Assembly: GCA_902777355.1 (NCBI GenBank) | Contig: CACYTU010000028.1 | Span: 1-64,000, forward strand | Direction of reading: 5' to 3' | DNA: 64,000 bases | Origin: an uncultured Lachnospiraceae bacterium | GTDB lineage: Bacteria > Bacillota > Clostridia > Lachnospirales > Lachnospiraceae | In this document: positions 19,990 through 30,066 of the stretch, in pieces | How the letters are laid out: each line of letters opens with the position of its first letter | How positions within the stretch are numbered: position 1 is the first letter of the stretch | The notes under the pieces: model-generated | Databases searched by the model: none | What the model was told of the DNA's origin: nothing | The model's input: the letters and a program-made list of their open reading frames with translations, nothing else | Position numbers and translations under genes: made by a program

Positions 19990-20115
19990 TCTTTCCATAC
20001 ATGTCGAAGCGCTCTGCGCTGAGACATCCAGGGAGAAACTCGTGAAGACGATTTCTCCGATGGGATCAAGGATGTTTGCGGTGCTTCGCGTTTTGGCGCG
20101 GCCCCTGCCCACTGT

Positions 20116-21807
20116 TTATTCATATCTCGCTTTTATTTGGTCATACTCGGCAATGGCCTGCTCTATGCGGCTCATTACCGCCTCTTCCGCGTAAAGTCCG
20201 TCCTCGTTCCGCTCCATATGTTTCAGGGTAACCGGTACTATGGCAGGAGGGGTATCCATGTCCAGCAGCGTTAATCCACGGAGCTGATCCGCGGTCTGGT
20301 ATACCAGGTCCAGACTGATCCATTTCCCGGAATCGGCGTCTGTCCATCTGGAAAAAACCAGCTTGCTTCCTATGGGGATCTCATTTTCTATGGAATACGG
20401 AAGTATGTAATCCTCCGCCCCCAATGCGCCGAGAACACTTTGAAGATTTGAATCGTGTCCGCACAGGAAAGTAAACTTTCTGTTCCGGTCGGCCAGCTCA
20501 TCATTGATGACCATGAGGAGGGGATGCGCAACATTAGGTGCAATGAGCGGCAGGGCAAAAAGAATCTCCTGATAGGTATCCTTGACCTCGCCGACCATCC
20601 GCCATTGCTCCTGTGTGAGTTCATGGCCAAATGCCGCTTTTTTCTGGTCGGGCTCTTCGTAATATTGCAGCACCAGGGCATCACTTATTCTGCCTGCCAT
20701 TTTAAGCGAACCGGATAAGTTCGGCTCAGCATTCAGATTTAAAATAAGTTCTGTGTCATCGGTTCGGAAGGCCTCCACTTCCCCGTTCTGCCAGGCCGGG
20801 GAATCCTCAATGTCGAGGATATCCTCCAGAAGCCTGTAATTGTCCTCCAGATCAGCTAAATCTTTCTCATGCAATTCCATCACCTGATCTTCAATATCCC
20901 GGATATAGGCATCATTGACAAACGTTAACTGAGGCTTGAAGGCAGGATCCATATCATCATAATCCACGTGTGTCTCTACTTGCGGATCCGCAGTGGGAAG
21001 AAGCCCCGATGAAAAGAACCGGGCTGTTGCGATCGTTCTCTGCTTTGCATTCGCATAGATACGGACAGCCCCGTCTTCCGGCTGATAATTTTCCGGGAAC
21101 AGCCCATCTTCCTCCATCCATTTTCGAAAATACTGTCCCATCATGGTCTCAAGAGCTCCCCCGCGAAGTGACAGTTCACTTGGATTTGAAGACCAGGAGA
21201 CCCATTCATGAGGTGTGATTCTCTCCAGTACCGCCCCTTTGCTGCTGAAGGGTGACCGAATATTGTGACGGCTAAGGACTACCACCTGCTCCAGTGTGTA
21301 TCCATCATGAGACAGCGTGCTGAGACATTCTGCCCGAGCTAAATCTCCCCCACTGGAATCCCGTGCTGCTGCTTGCCCTGAATCTCCCTGGCCGGAATCC
21401 TGTGCAGCTGCCTGCCCCGTTCCGGCTTCCTGCGGTACATCTACAGCAGTATCGGCTTCAGTGTCAGTTCCTGCCTTCTTACCCACAGCATCGGCCTTCC
21501 CGGTCAGGGCCTGTGGCGGTTCATTGTGAACGCTCCCGCCCTCTGCCGATTCTTTGGGAACAGTCTCAGCTTGTACCGATTCCTTGGGAACAGTCCCGCT
21601 CTCTGCCGATGTTTTGGACACGCTCTCAGATTGCGCTGATACTTTGGGCCCGCTCTCAGGCTGTACCGATTCTTGGCGAACGGTATCGGACTTCGCTGAT
21701 TTTTTGTAAACGACCCCGGGCTGTTCCGAACCGCTGCAGCCGGACAACAGCAGAGAAAGCAGCATTGCAGCAATTAACAGATGGTTTTTGCTCTTTAATC
21801 TTTTCAT
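20116..21807 (-). CDS. Histidine-type phosphatase (acid phosphatase/phytase-like) lipoprotein
   Basis: A 563-residue predicted lipoprotein with signal peptide and lipobox LLSGCSG. Residues 30-150 are a low-complexity linker with repeated ES(V)-KESV/TVPKES units, then the catalytic domain begins at YTLEQVVVLSRHNIRSP. The family motif is RHGxRxP; here the Gly is Asn, with both catalytic Arg and His kept. The second motif, CGHDSN, supplies the His-Asp proton donor. Relatives (AppA, glucose-1-phosphatase) release phosphate from phytate or sugar phosphates outside the membrane. It precedes two PstS-like binding lipoproteins, which would suit phosphate scavenging. The ATG at 21807 has GAGG about 12 bases upstream. 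Confidence 0.85.
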   Translation of the reverse strand: MKRLKSKNHLLIAAMLLSLLLSGCSGSEQPGVVYKKSAKSDTVRQESVQPESGPKVSAQSESVSKTSAESGTVPKESVQAETVPKESAEGGSVHNEPPQALTGKADAVGKKAGTDTEADTAVDVPQEAGTGQAAAQDSGQGDSGQAAARDSSGGDLARAECLSTLSHDGYTLEQVVVLSRHNIRSPFSSKGAVLERITPHEWVSWSSNPSELSLRGGALETMMGQYFRKWMEEDGLFPENYQPEDGAVRIYANAKQRTIATARFFSSGLLPTADPQVETHVDYDDMDPAFKPQLTFVNDAYIRDIEDQVMELHEKDLADLEDNYRLLEDILDIEDSPAWQNGEVEAFRTDDTELILNLNAEPNLSGSLKMAGRISDALVLQYYEEPDQKKAAFGHELTQEQWRMVGEVKDTYQEILFALPLIAPNVAHPLLMVINDELADRNRKFTFLCGHDSNLQSVLGALGAEDYILPYSIENEIPIGSKLVFSRWTDADSGKWISLDLVYQTADQLRGLTLLDMDTPPAIVPVTLKHMERNEDGLYAEEAVMSRIEQAIAEYDQIKARYE

Positions 21808-22340
21808 AAATATATACCGTCCTCTTAGGTCAATTCTTCAGAATCAGATTATCAGAACCGCTTTTTTTATACAGATAATACAATCCCATTAGATAAATCC
21901 GTCCGGAAGGGGAACTGCCTCCCGTATACTCATGGGTAATCCCGGTTCCTTTACAATAATAACACCTCCCGGCAATAATATGTCCCGGCTTTATCAGATT
22001 CTACGCAGTTACTGTTCAGATCGCCTCGAATTCGACGTGTTTTTGCGCGGTTTTCAGCTCAAGATCTGCGCCTGTCAGCGAAAATACACTGCTTCGCATT
22101 GTGGAATGGGATTTTCGCAAAGCTCCTGTTCACACCCTCCAGAGGGGGTGAACAGGAGTAACTCTGTGCATGTATTTTACGTGTAGTGTATTAAGAATGT
22201 TTTCAATATACCGCACATTTATTTTTAGTATATAATAAATGATAAATAAAGATTCGTTTATAGCATCTGAGATGGGACATATCAGAAACCGTGGAGGAAC
22301 CAATCCGTTTTCAATCCATTTTCAGAGGAGGATAAATGCA
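21808..22340. other. Spacer with palindromic repeat, between divergent genes
   Basis: About 530 bases without a gene. It contains the promoter region of the phosphatase on the minus side and a GC-rich palindrome at 22123-22158 (CTCCTGTTCACACCCTC / GAGGGGGTGAACAGGAG), preceded by TTCGACGTGTTTTTGCGC as in the 54.4 kb repeat region. GAGGAGG at 22325-22331 is the ribosome binding site of the next gene. Confidence 0.55.
22123..22158. repeat. Palindromic repeat of the GTAAC/TTCAC family
   Basis: A 17-bp near-perfect stem with a short loop, followed by TAACTC. It resembles the hairpins at 41835-41870, 54333-54369, 54482-54522 and 59624-59661 in layout: TTCAC...CCCTC / GAGGG...GTGAA next to a GTAAC box. 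Confidence 0.6.
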
Positions 22341-22559
22341 ATGAAATCCATATTGATAAAAGACACCACGAGGGAAGAACGTCAGCGAATCGTCCATCAG
22401 GCCCTGTGGGGGGCGTGCGGCATCGACTGTGAGTTTTGTTCCGGCTGCGACAACCGCGGCGGCGGGCGCATCGAAAACATCTACCAGCCCTACATCGATG
22501 GCCTGAAGGAAATCCGTGAAATAAATGAGGAGTATAATGCCCCGTTCGTGCGGGGATAA
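22341..22559 (+). CDS. Small Cys-containing protein of a Clostridia family, unknown role
   Basis: A 72-residue protein from ATG 22341, preceded by GAGGAGG. It begins MKSILIKDTTREERQRIV and holds CGIDCEFCSGC, then IYQPYIDGLKEIREINEEYNA. I recognise this layout (KDTTREER, a Cys cluster, YQPYIDG, EIN..FNA) from short uncharacterised proteins frequent in Lachnospiraceae; members usually run on for another 10-15 residues with more Cys, so this copy looks shortened. A metal-binding or redox role is only a guess. A decayed second copy lies at 25228-25303 in the neighbouring tandem duplication. Confidence 0.7.
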   Translation: MKSILIKDTTREERQRIVHQALWGACGIDCEFCSGCDNRGGGRIENIYQPYIDGLKEIREINEEYNAPFVRG

Positions 22560-22655
22560 GAAGTACCTGACATAAGACACCAACGTTTTTCTGTAAAATG
22601 CGTTTATATCAGATCCCGCTTTTTCGGAAATGTACTTGAAAGGGAGAAAAAAGAA

Positions 22656-25225
22656 ATGAGAAGATATCGCTTTACTCCGATTCTGGTTCTCTTGCTGACA
22701 GCAGCGCTCATGCTGACTGCATGCGGCAATCCTTCACCCGGCGGCCAGTCCGCCCCGCAGAGCAGCGATAGTTCCGGGGCGGCAGTAAAGACTCCGAGGC
22801 AGGCGAAACAGCTGCCCCGCAAAGCAGTAAAGACTCCGAGGCAGGCGAAACAGCTGCCCTGCAAAGCAGTAAAGACTCCGAGGCAGGCGAAACAGCTGAA
22901 AGCGCCGCCACTCAGGCGACAGCTCAGACAGTTGCTGAGGCGGAAGAAGCCGGCAGTTCTGCTACTGCTGCGGAAACCTCCTCTCCTTTCTCAACTCCCT
23001 GCCCCTCCATTCCGGCAGAACAGTATCCGACAGTGGACGGTTCAACCGCAACCCTCCCCCTCTCCTATGCCCTCTTCCAGGCGGCCACCGGAGAAGACGA
23101 GGAGACTGCCATGGAGACCATCAAGCACAATAAGACAGATTCGTCTTACCATCAGCTTGCCCGCGGCGACTGTGACCTGGTTCTCGCCTATGAACCCTCT
23201 GAAGAGACCAGAAAATATATGGAGGAAAAAGCCAGCCTTGAGATGAAGCCCATAGGCCGTGATGCCCTGGTATTCATGGTCAATGCATCCAACCCGGTAA
23301 AGAGCCTTACGGAAGAACAGCTTCAGGCTGTTTATAGCGGTCAGGCTGCCAACTGGAAAGAACTGGGAGGAAATGATGAGGAAATCGTCGCTTTCCAGAG
23401 AAAGCAGAACTCCGGGAGCCAGACCCTGATGGAGAAGCTTGTTATGAAGGGCATTCCCATGGCCGAGGCCCCCGCCTATTATTATATTGATTCCATGGGG
23501 CGATTGTTGGACCAGGTATCCTCCTACAATAATCAGGGCAATGCAATCGGATACTCCGTTTATTTTTATGCCAGAAATATGTATTCCGTGCCGGGTCTGG
23601 AGTTCCTCTCGGTTGACGGAGTCACGCCTTCCAATGACACGATCCAGGATGGATCTTATCCCTATGTCAATGAGTTCTATGCCGTGATCCGCGATGATGA
23701 ACCGAAGGACAGCCCCGCACGCCTTCTGTTTGAATGGCTGACCAGCGAGGGCGGTCAGGAGCTGATCGCGGATACAGGCTATGTACCGGTTCTGGATAAA
23801 CAATCCGCAAAGGAAGATGTCTCAGCTCTGGTCACGACAGAAAAGGGGGAGATTTCTTATGATCTGAAGGAAGACCAGGTGATCCTCCTGGACGGCTCTT
23901 ACTGGTTCGATTCCCCCGATATCCACATTATGAACGCGGACATGACTGAAAGGGATCTTATTGAAGACTGTTCACTGACAGTTTCACAAACGCCTTCACT
24001 GTCGGAAACACTCAAGGTCTGGTCCATCAATGATCCCCTGGTCCTGATAGATGTCGCTACGCACAGAAAAGGGTTGTATGATATTGCAGACGGAAAGTGG
24101 CTCCTTGAACCCGAATATGGATTTATATCCCGGTGTGCTAACGGTGATTACATCTGCCGCAAGGACGAGAAGTCAGCCATTATCTATAACGAATCCGGAA
24201 TCATGCAGATAGAAAGTGAATGCCTCTGCGTCGGTGAATATTACTGGATCAAAGATGACAGTGGCTATTCCATTCGAAAGGGCGGAAAAGAAATCTCCGG
24301 ACATGTGGATGTGGCGAAGCCTCAAGAGAGTAACATCCGTTCTGCCCACCACAACCGAATCGTGGAATTAGATCCGGTAGAAGGCGATGATTATGTGTTT
24401 GGCCGGAATTATATATATAGCGAGGATGGAACTCTTCTTTTCAAACCGGAGTACCTACAGTCTGAGTATGAGGACTTACAGGACCTCTCCTATTATTTAT
24501 CCGTCTGTACGAATACGAAGGGACTTCTTAGTTTCGCTGTCAGGGGGGATGATGGGAATAGATCCCTGTTATATGATATAGAGACAGGAGATTATATATG
24601 GAATGAAGATGAGAAGAATAATATCCAGTGCAATAAGGAAGGGGATTATGCTTTCCAGATTGAAAGTGAATCCGGATTAAGAATCCTGACCGACAGCCTG
24701 GAACCTCTGAAATCCCCCGACGGGATCCCCTATGAGTATTGCTTTGGCATGGACTGCTACGGGTATCGGGATACCGGCAGCGGAAACATAGTCGTTGAGA
24801 ATACGGACGGAAGCATTCATTTTGAGATGCCCTATCATGAAGATGGAGGAAAAGAGAATCAGGGCACAATGATCGCCAGAGGAGTCATCCTGTATACAAA
24901 CAGGGACCATGATAATCCCTATTATGAACTGACCAGTTACGGGAATCTGCTCTGCAGTTCAGACACTTACACCTGGTTTAACTTTTCAAATAATCTGGCA
25001 GCGTTGAGTTCCATTAACGAAGAATATACAGTATTTCGTATTGGGGAAAATATCTTTGTAATCCAGACAGATACAGGTGAAGTGACTTATCAGTCATCAG
25101 AGGACTCTCTCAGGGCAAAGGACGGTCCGGTCCTGGTATTTAGAAGCGGCAATTGGCTGAATTTCAGAGATCCATACGGACGCCTGGTCATGAAAGCCCT
25201 TGCCGACCAGAACAGCGGAGACTGA
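22656..25225 (+). CDS. PstS-like binding lipoprotein with C-terminal propeller-like region, copy 1; frameshift after the lipobox
   Basis: ATG 22656 follows AAAGGGAG and starts a lipoprotein signal ending LTACGNPSP. At the GGGG run 22776-22779 the frame is lost: the body lies one frame over and reads from SKDSEAGETA repeats, through PCPSIPAEQYPTVDG, to 25225. Adding one G restores a single protein of about 855 residues. The body has a type 2 periplasmic binding domain close to PstS phosphate binders (DGSTATLPLSYALF, ANWKELGG, NSGSQTLMEKL, NAIGYSVYFYA), then about 430 residues of repeated short strands resembling WG/propeller repeats (KGLYDIADGKWLLEPEYG). The linker holds three 42-bp repeats. 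The copy at 25545-28015 has the same frameshift. The body alone could be read from GTG 23033, but it would lack a secretion signal. Confidence 0.8.
22784..22903 (+). repeat. 42-bp tandem repeat in lipoprotein linker, about three copies
   Basis: AGTAAAGACTCCGAGGCAGG recurs at 22784, 22826 and 22868, exactly 42 bases apart, encoding 14-residue SSKDSEAGETAAxQ units in the body frame. The second lipoprotein gene has only one diverged unit, so the array expanded after duplication. Confidence 0.8.
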
Positions 25226-25227
25226 AT

Positions 25228-25303
25228 TGCCGGTAATCGGCGGCGGGCGCATCGAATGCATCTGACAGCCCTATATTGATGACCTGAAAGAAATCCGTGA
25301 ATT
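25228..25303 (+). pseudogene. Remnant of the small Cys protein gene, second copy
   Basis: CGGCGGCGGGCGCATCGAA and GACCTGAAAGAAATCCGTGAA match 22458-22530 of the intact gene, but an in-frame TGA and the loss of the 5' half make it non-functional. A palindrome and unrelated sequence (25304-25395) interrupt it before the tail GTGCG...GCGGGGATA resumes. It marks the left end of the tandem duplication of the lipoprotein gene. Confidence 0.75.
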
Positions 25304-25325
25304 CAAGACTCGCTCGCGAGTCTTG
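25304..25325. repeat. Perfect palindrome CAAGACTCGC-TC-GCGAGTCTTG
   Basis: Identical arms to 16261-16282, here inserted in the decayed small-protein copy without the rest of family A. The following 70 bases (to about 25395) have no counterpart in the first duplicate, so this whole segment looks like an insertion. Confidence 0.75.
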
Positions 25326-25544
25326 CACCCCTGCGAAGCATGGGATCACGCCTGCGGGTTGCCCATAAGGGCAACATCTTCCGCACCGCATCCGTGCGCA
25401 TCCTTGCGGGGATAGGAAGTCCCGGACATCCGGCACCATAGGCTTTCCGGATATGCTTTTATAACAGTATTCTGGTTTTCCGGATATACTTTTATTATAG
25501 TAGGCCGCTTTTTCGGAAATGTACTTGAAAGGGAGAAAAAAGAA

Positions 25545-28015
25545 ATGAGAAGATATCGCTTTACTCCGATCCTGGTTCTCTTGCTGACAGCAGCGCTCAT
25601 GCTGACTGCATGCGGCAATCCTTCACCCGGCGGCCAGTCCGCCCCGCAGAGCAGCGATAGTTCCGGGGCGGCGGTGAAAGTACCGGTGCGGCAGAAACCG
25701 CTGCGACACAAATCAGTAAAGAGTCCGAGGCAGGAGAAACAGCTGAAAGCTCTGCCACTCAGGCGACAGCTCCGATAACTGCTGAGGAGGAAGCATCCGG
25801 TATCTCTGACACTGTTTCCTCCAACCCCTGCCCCTCCATTCCGGCAGATCAATATCCGAAGGTGGACGGATCGACGGCTACCCTTCCCCTCTCCTATGCC
25901 CTCTTCCAGGCGGCCACAGGAGAAGACGAGGAGACTGCCATGGAAACTATCAAGCACAATAAGACCGATGCCTCCTATTCCCGGCTTGCCTATGGCGTAT
26001 GTGATCTGGTCCTTGCCTATGAGCCTTCCGAAGAGACCAGAAAAAAAATGGAAGAAGAAGCCAGTCTTGAGATGAAGCCCATAGGCCTTGATGCCCTGGT
26101 CTTCATGGTCAATGCATCCAACCCGGTAAAGAGCCTCACGGAAGAACAGATTCAGGCTGTTTATACCGGTGAAACTACCAACTGGAAGGAACTGGGAGGA
26201 GATGATGAAGAGATCGTCGCTTTCCAGAGAAAGCAGAACTCCGGCAGCCAGACCCTGATGGAGAAACTCGTAATGGACGGAATCCCCATGGCAGAGGCGC
26301 CTTCCTATCATTATATCAATTCCATGGGCGAACTTCTGGACGCGGTTTCCTCCTACAATAATCAGGGCAATGCTATCGGATATTCCGTTTATTTCTATGC
26401 CAGAAATATGTATTCCGTACCGGGACTGGAGTTCCTCTCGGTTGACGGAATCACGCCTTCCAATGACACGATCCAGGATGGATCCTATCCCTATGTCAAT
26501 GAATTCTACGCCGTGATCCGGGATGATGAGGCGGAGGACAGCCCCGCACGCCTTCTGTTTGACTGGCTGACCAGTGAGGGCGGTCAGGAGCTGATCGCGA
26601 ATACGGGCTATGTACCGGTTCTGGATAAACAATCCGCACAAGGAGATGCCGCAGCTCTGGTCACGACAGAAAAGGGAGAGGCTTCCTATGAGCTGGAGGA
26701 TGATCAGGTGATCCTCCTGGATGGGGATTACTGGTTCAATTCTCCTGGTGTCCACGTCATGAATGCGGACATGACAGAAAAGGATCTGCTCGAAGGCTGT
26801 TCGCTGGCTGAAAGAAAGAGTCTCATGGTCTGGTCCGTCAATGACCCCCTGATCCTGTTGGATGTCACCTCCGGCAAAAGGGGACTGTATGACATCGGGA
26901 CCGGAAAGTGGATCCTGGAACCAGCTTATGACTCTGTATACCGGAATGCCAACGGAGATTACGTTTGTAACACCTTCGGGGAACCAAACACAATCTATAA
27001 CGGTTCCGAGATTCTTCAGATGGGAGATAAATACTTCTGTGCCGGCCAATATTACTGGATCAAAGATGACACCGGCTATTCCATTCGAAAAGGAGGAAAA
27101 GAAGTATCAGGACATGTGGATGTGGCGGATTCGAAAGGAAACCAGATTCAATTCGGTCCCCACAACAATACAGTGATGCTGATTACAGGAACAGACCAGG
27201 GTTATCTATATACCTCAGATGGCCAGCCCCTTTTCAAACCGGAGTATCTGCAGTCTGAAATTGAGGACTTCCAGGATTATTCCTATTTTCTGTCCGACTG
27301 CACGAATATAAACGGTCTTCTTCGTATCAGACTCTGGGACGACGATATGGATGATTCTCTGATCTATGATTTAGAGACAGGAGAGTATGAACGGATTGAA
27401 AATGAGAATATTGATGATCTCCTGCGCAATAAAGAAGGGGACTATGCTTTCCAGATCAAAGGTGAATCCGGATTATCGATCCTGACCGACAGCCTGGAGC
27501 CCCTGAAATCCCCCGACGGGATTCCCTATGAATACTGCTTTGGCATGGACTGCTACGGGTACCGGGATCCTGAGAGCGGTAACATAGTCGTGGAGAATCA
27601 GGACGGCAGCATTCATTTTGAGATGCCCTGCCATGAAGGGGAATCGATCGATAACCAGGGTACAATGATTTCCAAAGGTGTCATCCTGTACATGGACCGG
27701 GAAAATTCCGTTTATGAACTGTTCGATAAGGGGGAACTGATCTGCAGTTCAGACACCTTTTCCATGACTTCTATTGAAGAATTTCCGGGAGAATACAAAA
27801 CCATTAATCAGGAGTATAACATATTACATATGGGCAAAAAAATCCTCGTTATCGAAACAGATACCGGCAAACTGACATATCAATCTGAAGAGGACTCTCT
27901 TGCGGCGAAGGACTATCCGGTCCTGGTCTTTAGAAGCGGCAACTGGCTGAATTTCAGAGATCCAAACGGAAATCTTGTCATGAAAATCTTTGCAGACCAG
28001 AACAGCGGAGACTGA
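25545..28015 (+). CDS. PstS-like binding lipoprotein with C-terminal propeller-like region, copy 2; same frameshift
   Basis: The first 120 bases, including the signal peptide and lipobox LTACG, are almost identical to copy 1, and the frame breaks at the same GGGG run (25665-25668). One frame over, the linker reads GESTGAAETAATQISKESEA and leads into PCPSIPADQYPKVDG and the binding domain, ending at 28015. Repaired, the protein would be about 823 residues. The body differs from copy 1 at many positions, mostly in the propeller-like half, yet stays open over 700 codons, which argues that the protein is or was recently made. The near-identical 5' ends suggest gene conversion or a selected sequence. 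A terminator follows at 28147. Confidence 0.8.
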
Positions 28016-28146
28016 ATTTCCCTCAGGATGAATCCCGGTAAATTCCATAAAAAACAGGTCAAAGGCGCCTGTCGTTCGAAGCAATAACAGGGCAGAGGGC
28101 GGCCGTTCGCCATCAGGCGATAGATGCCTTACGACAGCCCTGCGAT

Positions 28147-28190
28147 AAAGAGAGGACACATTAGCTATGCTAATCTGCCCTCTCTTTTTA
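28147..28190. terminator. Bidirectional terminator
   Basis: AAAGAGAGG (28147-28155) pairs with CCCTCTCTTTTT (28178-28189); an inner ATTAGC-TAT-GCTAAT hairpin extends it. It separates the lipoprotein gene from the converging galM gene. Confidence 0.8.
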
Positions 28191-28207
28191 TATTCTCTGA
28201 ATTTATA

Positions 28208-29428
28208 TTATCCCCTGAATTTGTAAACTGTTATCTGCCGGTATTCCTCTCCCGGACTAAGCAGTGTACTCGGAAATTCCGGAAAATTCGGTGAGGAAGG
28301 GAAGTGCTGCGTCTCCAGGCAGAATCCCCCGTAGCGCGGAACCCTTCTCTCGTTTTTTCCAAAAGGAGCTGCGTCTTCATCGACAAAATTTCCTGTGTAC
28401 AGCTGCACTCCCGGCTGTGTCGTATAAGCCTCCAGGACAATTCCGCTCTTGTCCCCGGCTGCCCGGGCAAAAGGAAGGAGGACTGTCTGCCGGCTTTCTC
28501 CTTTTTGATCGCGCACGGAAGGCTCCTTCAGTGTGAATGCGGAAGAATCATCTTTCACTGTGTCACCGCCGGTTTCCCTTGCTTTCGGAATGGTTTCCCC
28601 GGATAGTTTTCCTTGCGAAATGATTTCCCCTGATTCTTTTTCTTTTACAATATCACCGCTGGTTCCCTCTCCTGTTTTCAGAACATAATTGTGGTCAAAT
28701 CCACGGCATTGTCTGACCTGTTGGTACTCCGAGAAAATATCCTGGCCAATGAGTTTCTCTTTTCGAAAATCCAGCGGAGTGCCTTCCACAGGCAGAATCC
28801 GTCCTGTAGGGATCGATTCCCCATCTGTTTCCGTAAAATAATCGGCCCCAATCATGAGTGTATGCCCCAGGACGTCACCGCCGTCCCCATTTAAATTGAA
28901 GTAGGAGTGATTTGTAAAGTTGACTACCGTGTCCTCATCTGTAACCGCCCGGTATTGAATGACCAGGGCATTGTCCTCACGGAGCTCATAGATCACTTCC
29001 ATCTGCAGTGTACCAGGGTAGCCCTCCTCTCCGGCCGGGCTTGTACGCCGGAAAACAAGTTTTCCTTCTTCCACGCTGCCGGAAAACATTTCAAAAGAAT
29101 AGATTCCGTGCAGATGATTATTCCCGTCGTTTTTCGAAAGATGATACTCTTTCCCGTCAAGTGTAAACGCGGCGTCTTTTATGCGGTTGGCATAGCGGCC
29201 GACAAAAGCGCCGATATAGCAGCTTCCAGCCTCATAGCCGTCTATGTCGTCATAACCCAGTACTACATCTCTCCGGATCCCCTCTGTGTCCGGAACCAGA
29301 ATGCTCTGTATCGTGCAGCCATAATCCAGGATCCGGACCGCCATACCGGCAGCATTCTCCATCGTATACCTTGTTACTGTCTTTCCGCTTTTCGTCTCGC
29401 CAAACCGCTCCTCATATATTTTGACCAT
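28208..29428 (-). CDS. galM: Aldose 1-epimerase with an internal low-complexity insert
   Basis: Aldose 1-epimerase interconverts alpha- and beta-galactose (or glucose), feeding galactokinase. The 406-residue protein has the catalytic His in TNHSYFNLNG and the catalytic Glu in LETQHFPSSPNFP, plus the N-terminal GETKSGKTV and NRI segments of the family. I chose ATG 29428 (MVKIYEERFG) because GGAGG lies 8 bases upstream; the open frame extends 51 residues further without homology. Usual length is about 345; the extra 60 or so residues are an insert after NYVLKTGEG, rich in Gly, Glu, Lys and Thr with near-repeats (SGDIVKEKES, SGEIISQGK, GGDTVKDD). The insert probably forms a surface loop. Confidence 0.92.
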   Translation of the reverse strand: MVKIYEERFGETKSGKTVTRYTMENAAGMAVRILDYGCTIQSILVPDTEGIRRDVVLGYDDIDGYEAGSCYIGAFVGRYANRIKDAAFTLDGKEYHLSKNDGNNHLHGIYSFEMFSGSVEEGKLVFRRTSPAGEEGYPGTLQMEVIYELREDNALVIQYRAVTDEDTVVNFTNHSYFNLNGDGGDVLGHTLMIGADYFTETDGESIPTGRILPVEGTPLDFRKEKLIGQDIFSEYQQVRQCRGFDHNYVLKTGEGTSGDIVKEKESGEIISQGKLSGETIPKARETGGDTVKDDSSAFTLKEPSVRDQKGESRQTVLLPFARAAGDKSGIVLEAYTTQPGVQLYTGNFVDEDAAPFGKNERRVPRYGGFCLETQHFPSSPNFPEFPSTLLSPGEEYRQITVYKFRG

Positions 29429-29697
29429 ACTGCATACCTCCATGGCTGAGCGCCTCAAACCACCTGTGACTAAAGCAACGATTAAATCAACTCGCCGCTG
29501 TGCGGCCCGCCTTCCGCACTTCTCATCAGTCATGAAAAGATACGGCCTCTCATTATTTATGAAAAGACATACGCTTCTCATTAGTTTATGAAAAAACTGA
29601 CCCGCAGGGGTTCTTGTGATGTCCCCCGGGATGATTTTGGACAGCCGGGCTTTTACACGTCATTTCGATAATATATTTTAAACATATTATATCATGA

Positions 29698-29907
29698 GTT
29701 ACAGCCTGCCATGCTGAAAACAACACGCCTTTTATGCATCACTGTGTCGGTGGGACGCTCCCGATCCGTGAAAAACGCAGCGGATACTAAGCTTTTTGCT
29801 TCGCCAGGGCTTGCAAAAAGCAAGTACCGGCGTTTTTCAAGGCCCACCTCTACAGCAATGCACAAAAGGCGCTCCAAGAATCAGACGGGCCTGAAACTAT
29901 CATGACC
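29698..29907. mobile_element. MITE-like hairpin element, copy 1 (with internal insert)
   Basis: Shares most of its length with 41933-42106. The outer arms include ACGCCTTTTATGCAT and ATGCACAAAAGGCGCT; an inner palindrome GTGAAAAACGC / GCGTTTTTCAAGGC lies at the centre. This copy has about 34 extra bases in the loop (TTTTTGCTTCGCCAGGGC...) that themselves form a small hairpin. Its termini (GTTACAG left, GGGCCTGAAACTAT right) are more worn than in copy 2. Confidence 0.75.
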
Positions 29908-29933
29908 CTCAGAACTCACAAATCCCCTTTGCC

Positions 29934-29962
29934 TTGTCTTGCAGGAGCAGAAAACATATAAT
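29934..29962 (+). promoter_or_regulatory. Promoter of the zinc-ribbon protein genes
   Basis: TTGTCT (29934-29939), a 17-base spacer, and a perfect TATAAT (29957-29962), about 40 bases before the first small reading frame. This is a good match to a housekeeping sigma-A promoter. Confidence 0.7.
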
Positions 29963-29999
29963 GATGGAGACGGTCAATTTGACAGGAGATAAAGGGAAA

Positions 30000-30059
30000 A
30001 TGCAGACTAAGCAGATTTATTGTACGCAGTGCGGAGCCGCGATTCCCGACAGGAGATAA
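30000..30059 (+). CDS. Short upstream reading frame made by a 67-bp duplication
   Basis: ATG 30000 has AGGAG at 29985-29989 and encodes a 19-residue peptide ending at TAA 30059: MQTKQIYCTQCGAAIPDRR. It repeats the ribosome binding site, start and first zinc-knuckle CTQCG of the next gene almost exactly (period 67 bases), then stops because 67 is not a multiple of three. It is likely translated, but may be only a by-product or a leader that tunes the next gene. Confidence 0.45.
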   Translation: MQTKQIYCTQCGAAIPDRR

Positions 30060-30066
30060 AAAGAAG

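Larger units (their letters stand above)
29429..29999. other. Spacer holding a MITE-like element and the promoter of the zinc-ribbon genes
   Basis: No full gene is seen in about 570 bases. The parts are the galM promoter side (29430-29690), a hairpin element (29698-29907), a sigma-A type promoter (29934-29962) and the first copy of a 67-bp duplication. Confidence 0.6.

Noticed and set aside
25346..27049. 567-residue minus-strand frame
   Set aside because: It is antisense to the second binding lipoprotein and mirrors the frame antisense to the first; long only because of codon bias.
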